Notes under the pieces: model-generated
The model's database searches: none
The model's input: the letters and a program-made list of their open reading frames with translations, nothing else
What the model was told of the DNA's origin: nothing
Part shown: in pieces, positions 29,415-38,185 of the stretch
Position numbering within the stretch: the stretch's first letter is position 1
How the letters are laid out: every line of letters starts with the position of its first letter
Origin: a virus
Direction: 5' to 3' (one strand)
Virus record (IMG/VR): IMGVR_UViG_3300050821_012623
Location: 1 to 41,643 of that record
DNA length: 41,643 bases
Translations under genes and position numbers: made by a program

Positions 29415-29775
29415 TGAGACCCCCGCGTTTCATATCCGGCATCGTATGCTGAGCAATAGCGGCTTTCAATGATTCCCGCACATCCTTGCGCGTCGTGGTC
29501 TTACGGAATTGCTTCGTATCCTTGACCGGCGCGTCGCCCAGCTCGATCAGCCGGTTCCGCTTGAGGAACTGCTTGTGCTGCACGCGGCTGGTGATCGGTT
29601 TGCCCGCCATGTCACCGGCCCTGGCGATGTAGGGCTTGATGTCTCCGAAGCCCACGCAGGGGGATATGACCCGCGTCACCGGATGAGGGTGCTCGGGAGG
29701 CACTTTATAGTCCGCCATGGAGCGCCAGACCTCGATCGGGCCGCACTGTTCACAGTGGTATTCGTAGGTTGGCAC
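29401..29775 (-). CDS. FmdB-like zinc-ribbon protein
   Basis: 124 residues starting MPTYEYHCEQCGPIEVWRSM, the standard opening of the FmdB family. Only the first CxxC pair is present; the second pair is replaced by VISPCVGFGD, so a complete zinc ribbon may not form. The rest is basic and polar (RVQHKQFLKRNRLIELGDAP, DVRESLKAAIAQHTMPDM). FmdB-type genes between portal and scaffold are seen in other phages with unknown role. Overlaps the scaffold start by 14 bases. Confidence 0.75.
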   Translation of the reverse strand: MPTYEYHCEQCGPIEVWRSMADYKVPPEHPHPVTRVISPCVGFGDIKPYIARAGDMAGKPITSRVQHKQFLKRNRLIELGDAPVKDTKQFRKTTTRKDVRESLKAAIAQHTMPDMKRGGLIERR

Positions 29776-32330
29776 TACTTGCTCGCATGCCCGTTGGGCT
29801 TGGCCTTGGCCATTTTACCCTCATGCTCGCGCTGTTTGTCGCCTTCCTGTGACTGATGCTGCAAGTCCTGCTCATGCGTGGCGGCCTGGTGGTCGAGGTC
29901 CATCCGTCCTTTGGTCAGCTGCACATGCGCATCCATCTGCGCGATGTAGATCTTCGCTTGGGTCTCGTACTGCACGCGCTGCGCATCGAACTGATTCTTC
30001 ATTTCCTGGATCTGCATGTCACTCGCAGCCTTCAATTGGGCCTTATGCGCCTCCAGATTGGCCTGCATCTGCAAGTCATGGTCGGCGCGCGTCTGCTCCA
30101 TCTGGTTCTCGATGGCTTCCTGCTGCGCTTCCGCCTGCTGTTTGGCCTGTGCAATCTGAGCATCCAGCTTGGCCTGCTGGGCGGCGATAGTGAGTTTGAC
30201 CTGGCCCTCCGCCATGGCCTTCTGGACCTCGGGCGGCGGACCTTTGGGCTGGCTCGCGGCCTTCTGCAGCGCATCCATGGCGTCTTCGAAAGCCTGCTCG
30301 ATCGGCCGCGCGCTCTTGAAGCTGCGGATCGCGAACATCATCAGTTCGCCAAGCATCGGAATGATCTCGGGCGCCGTGCTGCCGGCCATGACGGCCTTGT
30401 CGAGGAACCCCCCCACCGCGGTGACGAGCTCAACCCGAGAGTTCTTCTCGGCATCATCGTCCATCCGCACGGTGGAATCGGTCTCGATGTCGAGCCGGAA
30501 CTCACGGTGAACAGGGTTCTGGAGCAGGTTTTCCACCTCTTCCCAGGTTGGCAGCTCGAGCAGTGCCAGTTTGTCCGGGCTGGGCGGGGCCTGGCCGGCG
30601 GCGGGAGCGCCCGGGGTGGGGGCAGCTCCCGGGTGCATCATCCCCGGGGCAGCTTGCCCCTGAGGTGACTGAGCCCCCCCGCCAGCCATTGCCATTTGAG
30701 GAGGTGCAGCCCCCGGAGGATTTCCTCCTTGCGGTGAGGACGGGGCGGCCTGTTGAGCCTGAGCAGCGGCCTGTTGCTGGAGGGCAAGCTGCTGCTGGAG
30801 CTGCTGCTTTTCAGCGTTGGTGAGGAGCTTGACACCACTGATCTGTTTGAGGGTTTCGATGTCATAACCGGCGACGATCTCCCCCACGATGCGGATCACA
30901 TCGCGGGCAAAGCGTTGAACCTCGAACTGCGCATCCTGAATCCGCAGGATGTGAAATGAGCCCTTCATCTCCTGAGCGGTCGCGGTCTCGGTCGGATCAC
31001 TCATGCCACGCACGATGTCGGGGATGCCGGTCAGCTGATACACATCCTCGATCAACTCCTTGCGCTGTTCCCGCAGGAAACCGAGCGTCTCGGCGATCTC
31101 CTTCATGGGCAGGAGTTCGAACGAGCCGGCCAAACCGCCTTTGTCCTTCGCCGCCGCCCACCCCGATATCGGGACTAACTGGTTCTCCACCCCTTCAGAT
31201 AGAAGTCGATCAAGCCCCTCGGCACTCGTGTCGCGCACACCCGCAACCTTGAGCGCCTTCGTAATCTGCACAATACGCGTGGAAAGTTCGTCGATCTCAT
31301 TCGCCTGATCTTGGTAGAACGTGTAGTTCGGCGTCGGCAACAGCTCATCACTGAGCGTGTTGGCCATGAGAGGACGTGGGGCGGGAAAGAAGCGATGCAA
31401 GCCCAGATCATCATCACGCTCATCCAACAGCTTGTGAAAGTTCTTCACCAGCCAATAGCGGCAGCGTTTGTGCTTGTCATGGATCTCATAAACCACCGCT
31501 TTCTTGCGGGTGATCTTGATCTGCGTGTCAGTAAGGTTCTTCGGTGACCAGTCGAGCGGGATCTGGAGGATTTCCTCCTCAGTCAGATTGGTGAATCGTT
31601 CTCGCAACTCGTCCCGGTCCATGTACGCGCGCTTCCAGAGCAACCGGACTTCCTGCCAGGTGCGCGCCCAGCTCCATCCACAATCCTCCCAGGAGACGTA
31701 ATCGACAATCGTCTCCTCATACTTCAGCTGCTCTTCTTCGACTTCATCTTCTTCGTCAGACGTGATGTCGGAGCCTTCGGACTTGGTTTCGGCGTTCTGC
31801 TTGCCCTCTTGCGCGCCTTCTTCCTTGGCCGCGTCGAGTTCGGGTTTGTGGAAATGCGGCTCATACCGACACCACACCATGGCGAGTCCAGGCAGTTCGT
31901 AGTCCTGGATCGCAAGGCGCATCACATAGAAGAAGTCATTGACGTTGTCTAACGTGAATTCGATTGATCTCTCGAGGATCTCCGCTGCAGTACGACCGAT
32001 AGGATCTCGATCTTTGTATCGTCGCTCGACGATGGGCTTCGGGTTTCGGGCGTAGAGAGCAGGTAGTCGAGTCTGGACATTGGCCCATAGGATGTTATAG
32101 CGAGTAATCGCATCTTCCCTCGGGCTTCTAACGTCGCGGTACTTCTTGAGGATCTTTCGCCCGCGTCTGAGGAATTTGTCGAACAATCGTTCATGGGTAT
32201 CAATCTCGTCTTTGAGCCAGCCCACGATGGGCATGAGCTGCAGGCCAGGATGGGGGTTGACAGTGCCGCCCTGCTCCTCGCGCTTCTTGCGCTTGGCGGG
32301 CGAGCCATCGGGCATCAGAATACGGGCCAT
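29775..32330 (-). CDS. Portal protein with long Gln-rich C-terminal extension
   Basis: 851 residues. Residues 1-560 match the podovirus portal architecture: LKDEIDTHERLFDKFLRRGR, RYNILWANVQTRLPALYARN, FTLDNVNDFFYVMRLAIQDY, TAKDKGGLAGSFELLPMKEI-like stem region, VYQLTGIPDIVRGMSDPTET and QEMKGSFHILRIQDAQFEVQ. The final 290 residues include a Pro/Gln/Ala linker and an extended coiled coil (AQQAKLDAQIAQAKQQAEAQ, QEMKNQFDAQRVQYETQAKI) comparable to the P22 portal barrel. It is the vertex through which DNA enters and leaves. Located between the terminase side and the scaffold. Confidence 0.85.
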   Translation of the reverse strand: MARILMPDGSPAKRKKREEQGGTVNPHPGLQLMPIVGWLKDEIDTHERLFDKFLRRGRKILKKYRDVRSPREDAITRYNILWANVQTRLPALYARNPKPIVERRYKDRDPIGRTAAEILERSIEFTLDNVNDFFYVMRLAIQDYELPGLAMVWCRYEPHFHKPELDAAKEEGAQEGKQNAETKSEGSDITSDEEDEVEEEQLKYEETIVDYVSWEDCGWSWARTWQEVRLLWKRAYMDRDELRERFTNLTEEEILQIPLDWSPKNLTDTQIKITRKKAVVYEIHDKHKRCRYWLVKNFHKLLDERDDDLGLHRFFPAPRPLMANTLSDELLPTPNYTFYQDQANEIDELSTRIVQITKALKVAGVRDTSAEGLDRLLSEGVENQLVPISGWAAAKDKGGLAGSFELLPMKEIAETLGFLREQRKELIEDVYQLTGIPDIVRGMSDPTETATAQEMKGSFHILRIQDAQFEVQRFARDVIRIVGEIVAGYDIETLKQISGVKLLTNAEKQQLQQQLALQQQAAAQAQQAAPSSPQGGNPPGAAPPQMAMAGGGAQSPQGQAAPGMMHPGAAPTPGAPAAGQAPPSPDKLALLELPTWEEVENLLQNPVHREFRLDIETDSTVRMDDDAEKNSRVELVTAVGGFLDKAVMAGSTAPEIIPMLGELMMFAIRSFKSARPIEQAFEDAMDALQKAASQPKGPPPEVQKAMAEGQVKLTIAAQQAKLDAQIAQAKQQAEAQQEAIENQMEQTRADHDLQMQANLEAHKAQLKAASDMQIQEMKNQFDAQRVQYETQAKIYIAQMDAHVQLTKGRMDLDHQAATHEQDLQHQSQEGDKQREHEGKMAKAKPNGHASK

Positions 32331-32336
32331 GTCGGG

Positions 32337-32849
32337 TTACAACCGGACCCAGCTGGAGAGACGTGCAATCCAGACAATATGCTCGCGTACTCCTGCGGCC
32401 AGAGCAAACGGGGAAGGGATATTACGCAATATCTGTCCCGGTGCGGGGACGGGTGTCACCGTGGTTACCGCCTTGGTGGAGTAGATATAGACCTCATCCC
32501 CGTCCGCAGGTGTCAGAGGCAGGGGTAAAATGAGCGTCGTCAGTGTGATCAGCGGCTCCAGGACTACATACAACACTGACCGGGCTGGCGGAGGCTGCGG
32601 AGGATTAGGGAGCGTTACTGTTGCCCCGGTGGCAGGAGAGTTCAGAAAGAGGGTGTCTTGCGCAATCCCTGGAGCGGCCGGCGCGGTGAAGACCCCACCG
32701 ATGTAAGTTCCCCCGATCTGAGCGGAAGCATTGCCTGCGGCGGCCACCAGCGTGTTGGGAGCGACTGACAGCGCCGTGACGCCGTCCCAGAGAATCATGT
32801 TGAGAACATTCCCTGTGGGGCTGACAACAGCATAGATCTGAGTAGCCAT
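32337..32849 (-). CDS. Unknown structural protein (170 aa)
   Basis: Start shares TGATG with the glycine-rich gene upstream. Beta-rich and hydrophobic: MATQIYAVVSPTGNVLNMIL, VLYVVLEPLITLTTLILPLP, DEVYIYSTKAVTTVTPVPAP. The first 25 residues resemble the small domain often found at the start of phage fibre-accessory proteins. Its place after a collagen/glycine-rich protein suggests a paired appendage. Unproven. Confidence 0.55.
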   Translation of the reverse strand: MATQIYAVVSPTGNVLNMILWDGVTALSVAPNTLVAAAGNASAQIGGTYIGGVFTAPAAPGIAQDTLFLNSPATGATVTLPNPPQPPPARSVLYVVLEPLITLTTLILPLPLTPADGDEVYIYSTKAVTTVTPVPAPGQILRNIPSPFALAAGVREHIVWIARLSSWVRL

Positions 32850-33826
32850 CAGAACCTCGTGATCACTACAGCGAATCCGTTGCCGCCGTTGCCGCCTGCA
32901 CCGCTCAAAGCCCCGATGCCTGCGCCTCCCCCTCCTCCGCCTCCACCACGTACGCCATTGCCGCCGTTTCCCCCGGCTCCTGTAGCGTTACCCCCACCAC
33001 CACTTCCTCCGGGGCCTCCCACCCAGCCTGCCGGGGCACTCCCGGTAGATCCGTTGGCTCCCGTGGCGACGCCGCCGGTAAGACCTGCAGGGGTACCGGA
33101 ATTCAACCCGGTGTTTCCGCCGGAGAAGGCTGTGGTGAGACTCACCCCGCCGCCCGCCGCACCACCGATCGCGCCACTTCCGACAGTGACAGACAACCCC
33201 CCCGCGGCGCCTAAAAACCCGACTGCGCCTATCCCGCCTCCAAACACGCCGGTAGCGGCGCCTGTCCCGCTGGTACTTCCGCTGGCGTTGCCCCCTGCGG
33301 CGCTAAAGCCGCCACCACCCCCACCTCCTGATGCAGCAGTGACCTGGCCACCTGCGCCCGCCCCGCCGGGATAGGCAATTAATTTGTACGGACTGCCGAA
33401 CGTAGTAATGCCACCGACTGCGCCGTTGTTGCCCGGCCCTGTCACGGTAACCGCAGCGCCCCCTGCGCCACCTGCGCCGATGACGACCGGCTCAGTAGCG
33501 CCCAATGTCGCCGGGTCAAATGTTGCCTCCTCAAACGCGGTCGCCCCGCCGCCGCCGCCGCCGGAAAGCGAGGCGACTCCCAATGTCGCCTCAAGCGCCC
33601 CCGATCCTCCGCCGGCGCCGCTCGAAAACAGAATGACCTTAACCACGGTAGGCGTTGCGACAACGGGCTTGGTCCACGTCCCGGATGCGTTGAAGACTTG
33701 GATATCGATCGGAGTGATGGGCCCTGCAGCCCCTGTACTGCCAGTGGATCCCGTGGACCCGGTCGCACCGGTGCTTCCGGTCGAGCCCGTTGCTCCGACG
33801 CCGCCGGTCGCGGGAGAGGTTTCCAT
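32849..33826 (-). CDS. Collagen-like/glycine-rich virion appendage
   Basis: 325 residues. N-terminus METSPATGGVGATGSTGSTG is followed by further G-x-T/S/A triplets (collagen-like, about residues 9-36). Then FNASGTWTKPVVATPTVVKV at about 45-64 (the usual W-T-K-P strand before glycine-rich domains), and a long Gly domain (GGGGGGATAFEEATFD, AYPGGAGAGGQVTAASG, GGNGVRGGGGGGG) ending in FAVVITRF. Its layout resembles the 18465-19109 product but it lies with the portal and terminase genes rather than with the tail. It may be a head fibre or decoration, in contrast to the tail adhesin. Confidence 0.7.
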   Translation of the reverse strand: METSPATGGVGATGSTGSTGATGSTGSTGSTGAAGPITPIDIQVFNASGTWTKPVVATPTVVKVILFSSGAGGGSGALEATLGVASLSGGGGGGATAFEEATFDPATLGATEPVVIGAGGAGGAAVTVTGPGNNGAVGGITTFGSPYKLIAYPGGAGAGGQVTAASGGGGGGGFSAAGGNASGSTSGTGAATGVFGGGIGAVGFLGAAGGLSVTVGSGAIGGAAGGGVSLTTAFSGGNTGLNSGTPAGLTGGVATGANGSTGSAPAGWVGGPGGSGGGGNATGAGGNGGNGVRGGGGGGGGAGIGALSGAGGNGGNGFAVVITRF

Positions 33827-34140
33827 CAGCCGAACGCCAGAACGTTGACGATGGCCCCGGCCACTTGGGAAATAACCTTCAGATTCTGCTGGCCCTGACC
33901 GGTATAGCGCAACTCAGCCCCCACAGCCAGCGGATAGCCCACCGTAGCGGTAGGCGCCACGCCATCATCCCGCCAGCGGATGGCCTGGGTCTGCGGCTGG
34001 ATGAGCAGCAACCAGGTGCCGATCGGAATACCGGCAGTCGCAGCCGATCCGAAAGTCAGTGAACTGATGGCCACGCCGGCATCCACCGCACCGGACTGGG
34101 CATAACCCAGAGGAACCTCGTCTTTAAACCCCTGCTGCAT
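33826..34140 (-). CDS. Small beta-rich virion protein (104 aa)
   Basis: Starts MQQGFKDEVPLGYAQSGAVD, all-beta pattern with VAISSLTFGSAATAGIPIGT and ELRYTGQGQQNLKVISQVAG. The size and pattern resemble small decoration or head-fibre-associated proteins. Shares TGATG with the collagen-like gene downstream. No family recognised with certainty. Confidence 0.55.
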   Translation of the reverse strand: MQQGFKDEVPLGYAQSGAVDAGVAISSLTFGSAATAGIPIGTWLLLIQPQTQAIRWRDDGVAPTATVGYPLAVGAELRYTGQGQQNLKVISQVAGAIVNVLAFG

Positions 34141-34149
34141 GGATTGACC

Positions 34150-34389
34150 TCATGGCGCCCACTGGCCGCCAAACTTGGGTTCTTCATTCTTGGACCGGGC
34201 TTCCAGTTCAGCCTGAGCCTCAGGGGACAGGTTAGTCTTCCAGTGGAAAAGACTCCACTCCGGACCGCGCTTCTTGGCGAGCGCCTTGGCGCGGGTCAGG
34301 CTGAAGACCGATTGCGCACCATCGCGCGTAAAGGTCAGCCGGCCGTCCTCGTCATGGCGACCGACCTGCCATTCGACGCGCTCGGTCAT
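34150..34389 (-). CDS. Unknown small protein (79 aa)
   Basis: MTERVEWQVGRHDEDGRLTF begins a short beta sheet, then helix FSLTRAKALAKKRGPEWSLF and polar C-terminus EARSKNEEPKFGGQWAP. Start overlaps the stop of the upstream gene (ATGA). Unknown function. Confidence 0.6.
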   Translation of the reverse strand: MTERVEWQVGRHDEDGRLTFTRDGAQSVFSLTRAKALAKKRGPEWSLFHWKTNLSPEAQAELEARSKNEEPKFGGQWAP

Positions 34390-34871
34390 ATATCGCCCGC
34401 AACAGCTTTCCGCTTCTTGTAAGTGAATTTAGCGCGATCCGGGTGTGGCTTATCAATATAAGGGCGGGGCGCAGATCGAGCTACATAAGCGCCTCCGTGT
34501 CTTTCGAATGAAAGCACTAAAGCGCGTGCGCCATTCGCCACTATCCTGAGAATTTCCCCAATTTGACGGTAAGTCAATCCTTCTTGCCTTCTCCTCCAAG
34601 CGTAAGCTTCTCGCACGAAACCACTCCCCGGAACGCCCCGTTTACCAGGAGGAGGAATATCGCCTGCGGACTTAGCTTGGTCATTGCAATCTCCTGCGCC
34701 TGCAGCGTAGGGCCCACGAGTGTGGACCGAAGTCTGCGGCGGTAATTCACAGAATTCGTGCGCACCCTCATGGCCTTTGACCAAGTGACAGCGAGCGGAT
34801 AGACCGTATTCGAGACACCACGCAACTTCATTGCTCGCGGAGTCGCTGTCCGATGTAATTTCGTTGCTCAT
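34386..34871 (-). CDS. Unknown protein with HTH-like segment and Cys cluster (161 aa)
   Basis: N-terminal part has WCLEYGLSARCHLVKGHEGA and HEFCELPPQTS: C..C..H..H..C spacing, as in small zinc-binding phage proteins that read C...H..H-E-GAH. Then FVREAYAWRRRQEGLTYRQI followed by GEILRIVANGARALVLSF, a helix-turn-helix-like segment. Base composition is more AT-rich than the terminase gene that precedes it by an ATGA overlap. Its place just downstream of the terminase is unusual for a regulator. Possibly a recently acquired gene. Confidence 0.6.
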   Translation of the reverse strand: MSNEITSDSDSASNEVAWCLEYGLSARCHLVKGHEGAHEFCELPPQTSVHTRGPYAAGAGDCNDQAKSAGDIPPPGKRGVPGSGFVREAYAWRRRQEGLTYRQIGEILRIVANGARALVLSFERHGGAYVARSAPRPYIDKPHPDRAKFTYKKRKAVAGDI

Positions 34872-36331
34872 AACCGCTCCATTTTGGAACGTTGTTGCTC
34901 TTTCGGAAAGAATACGTCGTCCGCCGTCAGTTCATGCAGGAACTTAGGCTTCGGTTTGTCCTCAGCGGCCTTCACCGGCTGCCAGACCTGACCGATGATC
35001 TCGAAGGCGTCACTCGGATGGCTGGACCAGTCATGATAAGGCTCGTCCGCCAGCATCTTCTTCTTATCGTCCCAGGCATAGTGATAGCTGGATAGGCCAT
35101 CACGGCCCTTCTCGGTCATCTTCTCGTCAAACCAGCACGATTCGAGGGTTTTGCGAGCGCCATTGATCTGATCGGCTTGGTTCGTGGCCGGGATGACGTT
35201 CATCGAGTAGCCAAAGTCATTCATCTGATCACCGAACGAGCGCCCTCCGGCGGCGAGCGTCTTGGCAGCGGTGTCATGGGGTCCATGGTGCTGGCCATAG
35301 CGATATCGTTGGCGGTGCTCGGCGCCGATGACCGGATTACCTCGCCAGAGGCGTCCATTACGCAATTCCAGTTCTTGGCCAGCGAGAGCACTCGCATAGA
35401 ACCGTGCATCTTTGCCCGTATTCTGAACGTAATCGATCAAATGGACCTCAGCCCGGGCGATCTGGAAGAACCAGATGGCGGTCGCATCCCCGTAGCCGAG
35501 GTCCCAGGCCGTGTGGACTTCGAGTGTGGGATCGTGGGGAACAGCGGTAATCCGGCCTGCCTCAGTGAGCTTGCGCATCTGGCGGGCGTAGATCGCGCCC
35601 ATGATGGCCGCTTCGAACGAACACATATACTCCTGCTCGAAGAGGTTCTGGCCCATTTCCTCGCCGTATTCGCTGATCAGCTCGAGACGCTCTTCCTCGA
35701 GCTCAGCCTGTGTGAAGACTCCGGTCTGATCTGCGCTCAGGACCTGGTGGAACCAGCCTTTGGCGGCTTTGGCGGCCTGCAGAAGCTTCCAGCCGTGATT
35801 CTTACCTCGAGGCGTGGTGATGAAGATGGCCCAGCCGCCGTTCTCTCGAAGAATGGGGCGCATGTATGCCCAGGCGTGAGGATCAGCCAGAGCCCATTCG
35901 GAAAACACAATGCCGACAGGGGGTGAACCGACCAGGGCGTTGAAGTTGTCACTGCCGACTACCTGCCAGAACGAGCCGCACTTGAGCTCTATCTTCATCT
36001 CGTTGTTCAGCGTGCGCTTGCGTAGCGGGAGCGGGAAGGCTTCATCGATACGACGGATACCGGTGTGGGGGTTGATGGCGTCCCAGATGGCCTTTCGCGC
36101 CTGCTCGGCCTGAGGAAGCATATGCCAGTAGTTGCCGCGGCGCTTGTGGGCGGCTTTACAGGCCCAGTGCATGGCGACATCGTCTTTACCCGCCCGCCGG
36201 TGCCAGATGGCGGTGGCTCTCAGTCCACCGGCTTCAAGATAGCGCCAGAGGTCGTCCTGATGGGGTTCCGTGTACCAGCCACCGAGGCCATCAATCTCGG
36301 TCGGTGAGCTGGGGCTTGCGGTGGTAGCCAT
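34868..36331 (-). CDS. terL: Terminase large subunit
   Basis: 487 residues. ATPase domain: Walker A-like WHRRAGKDDVA at about 43-53, LPQAEQARKAIWDAI, Walker B-like VGIVFSEWALADP with Glu145, and ITTPRGKNHGW at about 171-181 (coupling motif). Nuclease domain: AWDLGYGDATAIWFF at about 275-289, with the first catalytic Asp, later GPHDTAAKTLAAGG, and HPSDAFEIIGQVW near the end, with the last Asp. It packages DNA through the portal. The start lies inside the small-subunit gene (41-base overlap). No cos or pac site can be recognised by eye. Confidence 0.9.
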   Translation of the reverse strand: MATTASPSSPTEIDGLGGWYTEPHQDDLWRYLEAGGLRATAIWHRRAGKDDVAMHWACKAAHKRRGNYWHMLPQAEQARKAIWDAINPHTGIRRIDEAFPLPLRKRTLNNEMKIELKCGSFWQVVGSDNFNALVGSPPVGIVFSEWALADPHAWAYMRPILRENGGWAIFITTPRGKNHGWKLLQAAKAAKGWFHQVLSADQTGVFTQAELEEERLELISEYGEEMGQNLFEQEYMCSFEAAIMGAIYARQMRKLTEAGRITAVPHDPTLEVHTAWDLGYGDATAIWFFQIARAEVHLIDYVQNTGKDARFYASALAGQELELRNGRLWRGNPVIGAEHRQRYRYGQHHGPHDTAAKTLAAGGRSFGDQMNDFGYSMNVIPATNQADQINGARKTLESCWFDEKMTEKGRDGLSSYHYAWDDKKKMLADEPYHDWSSHPSDAFEIIGQVWQPVKAAEDKPKPKFLHELTADDVFFPKEQQRSKMERL

Positions 36332-36605
36332 TCATCTCGACGGGCCGGTCGGTGGGGTCCCGGAAAACACAGGTGAGATTGCCGTTGATGTTCAGGTCTT
36401 GAGGCAACACGGCCTTCGCGATCGTGCGCTCGATGAGAAACTTGGCGCAGTCAATCTCCGATTGCGTCATGGAGATTACTTCATTGAGGTCATTCGGATT
36501 TTTGAGCTGACGTAGCGCGTTCTTTTGTAGTCTCGTGACGAGATTGCTGACCTGAATGCGCTTCAGGACGAGTTCGCTGTGGTTGCGGTTCAGTCGAGCA
36601 GCCAT
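36291..36605 (-). CDS. Terminase small subunit candidate
   Basis: 104 residues directly upstream of and overlapping TerL. Helical and basic N-terminus (RNHSELVLKRIQVSNLVTRL, LKNPNDLNEVISMTQSEIDC) and KFLIERTIAKAVLPQDLNIN, then a strand-like C-terminus (GNLTCVFRDPTDRPVEMNGY). Position and size fit TerS, and the C-terminal DPT...PV segment resembles some short phage TerS-like proteins. No certain DNA-binding motif is visible. Confidence 0.65.
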   Translation of the reverse strand: MAARLNRNHSELVLKRIQVSNLVTRLQKNALRQLKNPNDLNEVISMTQSEIDCAKFLIERTIAKAVLPQDLNINGNLTCVFRDPTDRPVEMNGYHRKPQLTDRD

Positions 36606-37012
36606 TAAGCGCCAGCATCCACCGTCCAGACCGAGGTTGTGGCGGTGAAGCTCACCAAGTAATAGTTGTTCACCTTGTTATTGGTCAGCGTACTGGCGGT
36701 ATTGGCGCCGGCGTTACTGATGTTCCCGCCCGTGGGAGGGTAAACGCTGACATTCTGACCCGAATTGGCATTGACGGTTACCCAGATATCCCCGGGAGCA
36801 CCTCCGTACTTATTGGGATCCGGGAGTGTCACGCCTTTATTCGTCCCATCTGCGGTGGTGATGAGCACCAGATCGCTGGGGAGAAGAGATCCGGCCGCGT
36901 TCTGCGAATTACCGGAAGTCAGTGCAGTGAGATTCATGGCGACAGCAGTACCCTGAACCGCATTCATCATGCCGATCGGGACGCCACCTTGGGGGATACC
37001 GCGTAATGTCAT
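36605..37012 (-). CDS. Unknown beta-rich protein (135 aa)
   Basis: Start at ATG 37012-37010 with TGAGGAC upstream; the longer frame to 37132 is a shadow of the preceding gene. MTLRGIPQGGVPIGMMNAVQ opens it, followed by Thr/Asn-rich strands (NSGQNVSVYPPTGGNISNAG, NNYYLVSFTATTSVWTVDAG). Thr/Asn-rich, all-beta composition suggests a virion surface protein. Its stop shares TAATG with the TerS candidate. Not recognised. Confidence 0.6.
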   Translation of the reverse strand: MTLRGIPQGGVPIGMMNAVQGTAVAMNLTALTSGNSQNAAGSLLPSDLVLITTADGTNKGVTLPDPNKYGGAPGDIWVTVNANSGQNVSVYPPTGGNISNAGANTASTLTNNKVNNYYLVSFTATTSVWTVDAGA

Positions 37013-37019
37013 GGTGTCC

Positions 37020-37598
37020 TCAATACATGCTGGATTTGCGACGGCCTTCGTAGGAGGTCTTCGCCCTACCGGCCAGTTTCTCCATGCGACCTGCATGCCC
37101 GATCGTGGCTTGGAAACCTGAGCTGCGCTCATTGCGCTTCACATCGAGGCCCGCGCGTCTCACGGTGCCCCCGAGAATACCCTTGGAGGTCGGCGGAGGC
37201 TTCTGACCAGGCATGGGTCCGCCTCTGGATTTCGTATGAACATGATGACCCCCCGTATTGCTGTTGCCATGCAGAGAGCCGGCGCTGTCGGTGGAGGCAG
37301 ATTTGTAGTTCTTCACCGTGGTGCCCGTCGCGTTACCGGACTTTCCCATGGATTTCGCCCCGGAGCTGCCCCGCTTTCCGACCGGCCCTTCACGGTGAGG
37401 ACCGAAGCCCTTGCCACCCCGGGCGTGATCCATGCTCTCGGTCTGATGCGCGTTGATGTAGCCCGGCATGCCGTTCATGGTGTTGCCGGAACGGGGACCA
37501 TCCACCGAGTGAGTCTTGGGCTCCGATGCCACACGGCGCATGGGCGTGATGGTGCGCGTGCTCCTGATGGAATCGCCTTTGGTGAACTTCGCGCTCAT
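37020..37598 (-). CDS. Basic Gly/Ser/Lys-rich protein (192 aa)
   Basis: ATG with GGGGAGA upstream. Highly basic and polar: MSAKFTKGDSIRSTRTITPM, HARGGKGFGPHREGPVGKRG, HHVHTKSRGGPMPGQKPPPT, ending KTSYEGRRKSSMY. Nearly no hydrophobic core, so probably disordered and nucleic-acid-binding. It could be packaged with DNA or serve as an assembly factor. No family recognised. Confidence 0.6.
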   Translation of the reverse strand: MSAKFTKGDSIRSTRTITPMRRVASEPKTHSVDGPRSGNTMNGMPGYINAHQTESMDHARGGKGFGPHREGPVGKRGSSGAKSMGKSGNATGTTVKNYKSASTDSAGSLHGNSNTGGHHVHTKSRGGPMPGQKPPPTSKGILGGTVRRAGLDVKRNERSSGFQATIGHAGRMEKLAGRAKTSYEGRRKSSMY

Positions 37599-37631
37599 CG
37601 TTTCTCCCCGAATGGCATGGACTTGACTGTA

Positions 37632-37847
37632 TCAATCTTCCAGGAGTGGCGTATAGGGCTTCGGAATGGGATGGCCGGCATGGAGGGGTCTTGGAGAGGA
37701 TACCGGTTCCCCAACGGGAGCCGGTTTCTCCCGGGGGCATCCCCGGGCAACCCATTGAGTCCATGATTCGCGGATCTGCTGGTCAGTAAATCCCTTGCGG
37801 ACCGGGGGACCGGATCGGGACGGGTGTTCGGCGAGGGGAATCTTCAT
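37632..37847 (-). CDS. Small Pro-rich protein (71 aa)
   Basis: ATG overlaps the previous stop (ATGA). MKIPLAEHPSRSGPPVRKGF, then TDQQIRESWTQWVARGCPRE and a Pro-rich tail (GEPVSSPRPLHAGHPIPKPY). Unknown. The 33 bases to the next gene carry only a ribosome site. Confidence 0.55.
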   Translation of the reverse strand: MKIPLAEHPSRSGPPVRKGFTDQQIRESWTQWVARGCPREKPAPVGEPVSSPRPLHAGHPIPKPYTPLLED

Positions 37848-38185
37848 GAGTCGTTCATTGCGACCTGGGCAATCAGAAGATCGGAAGGGGGTACGGCTTC
37901 CTCTTTGGCCACCACGAACAGGAGTTCAATGGTTTCAGCCGAGCGCGCAATATCCTCCTGGAGGATTTCCGCATTTTCCCAAGGCTGTTTACCCGCTTTC
38001 CGGCGCTCATTCGCCCGGAAACTCACCATCATCAGGATCCAGTCGGCGACGCGGTTGGCCAGCTTTGGCGGGATAGGAGAATCCGGCAGGGCGCAGCGGC
38101 CCTGCATCATGCGCCGCAGCTTGTCCCGCTGGCCGTGCAGGACCTGGGGAAGCGGCGCGATCGGAACGACCTTCGCCTTCTCCAT
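37844..38185 (-). CDS. Helical protein (113 aa)
   Basis: Basic N-terminus VLHGQRDKLRRMMQGRCALP, middle LANRVADWILMMVSFRANER, acidic helix C-terminus (ENAEILQEDIARSAETIELL). Coupled by overlaps to neighbours. Resembles a small DNA-binding or assembly protein, but no known family. Confidence 0.6.
   Translation of the reverse strand: MEKAKVVPIAPLPQVLHGQRDKLRRMMQGRCALPDSPIPPKLANRVADWILMMVSFRANERRKAGKQPWENAEILQEDIARSAETIELLFVVAKEEAVPPSDLLIAQVAMNDS

Noticed and set aside
32859-33848. Long Pro-rich plus-strand ORFs
   Set aside because: They are the reverse complement of glycine-rich coding (Gly GGN becomes Pro CCN), so their length is a by-product.
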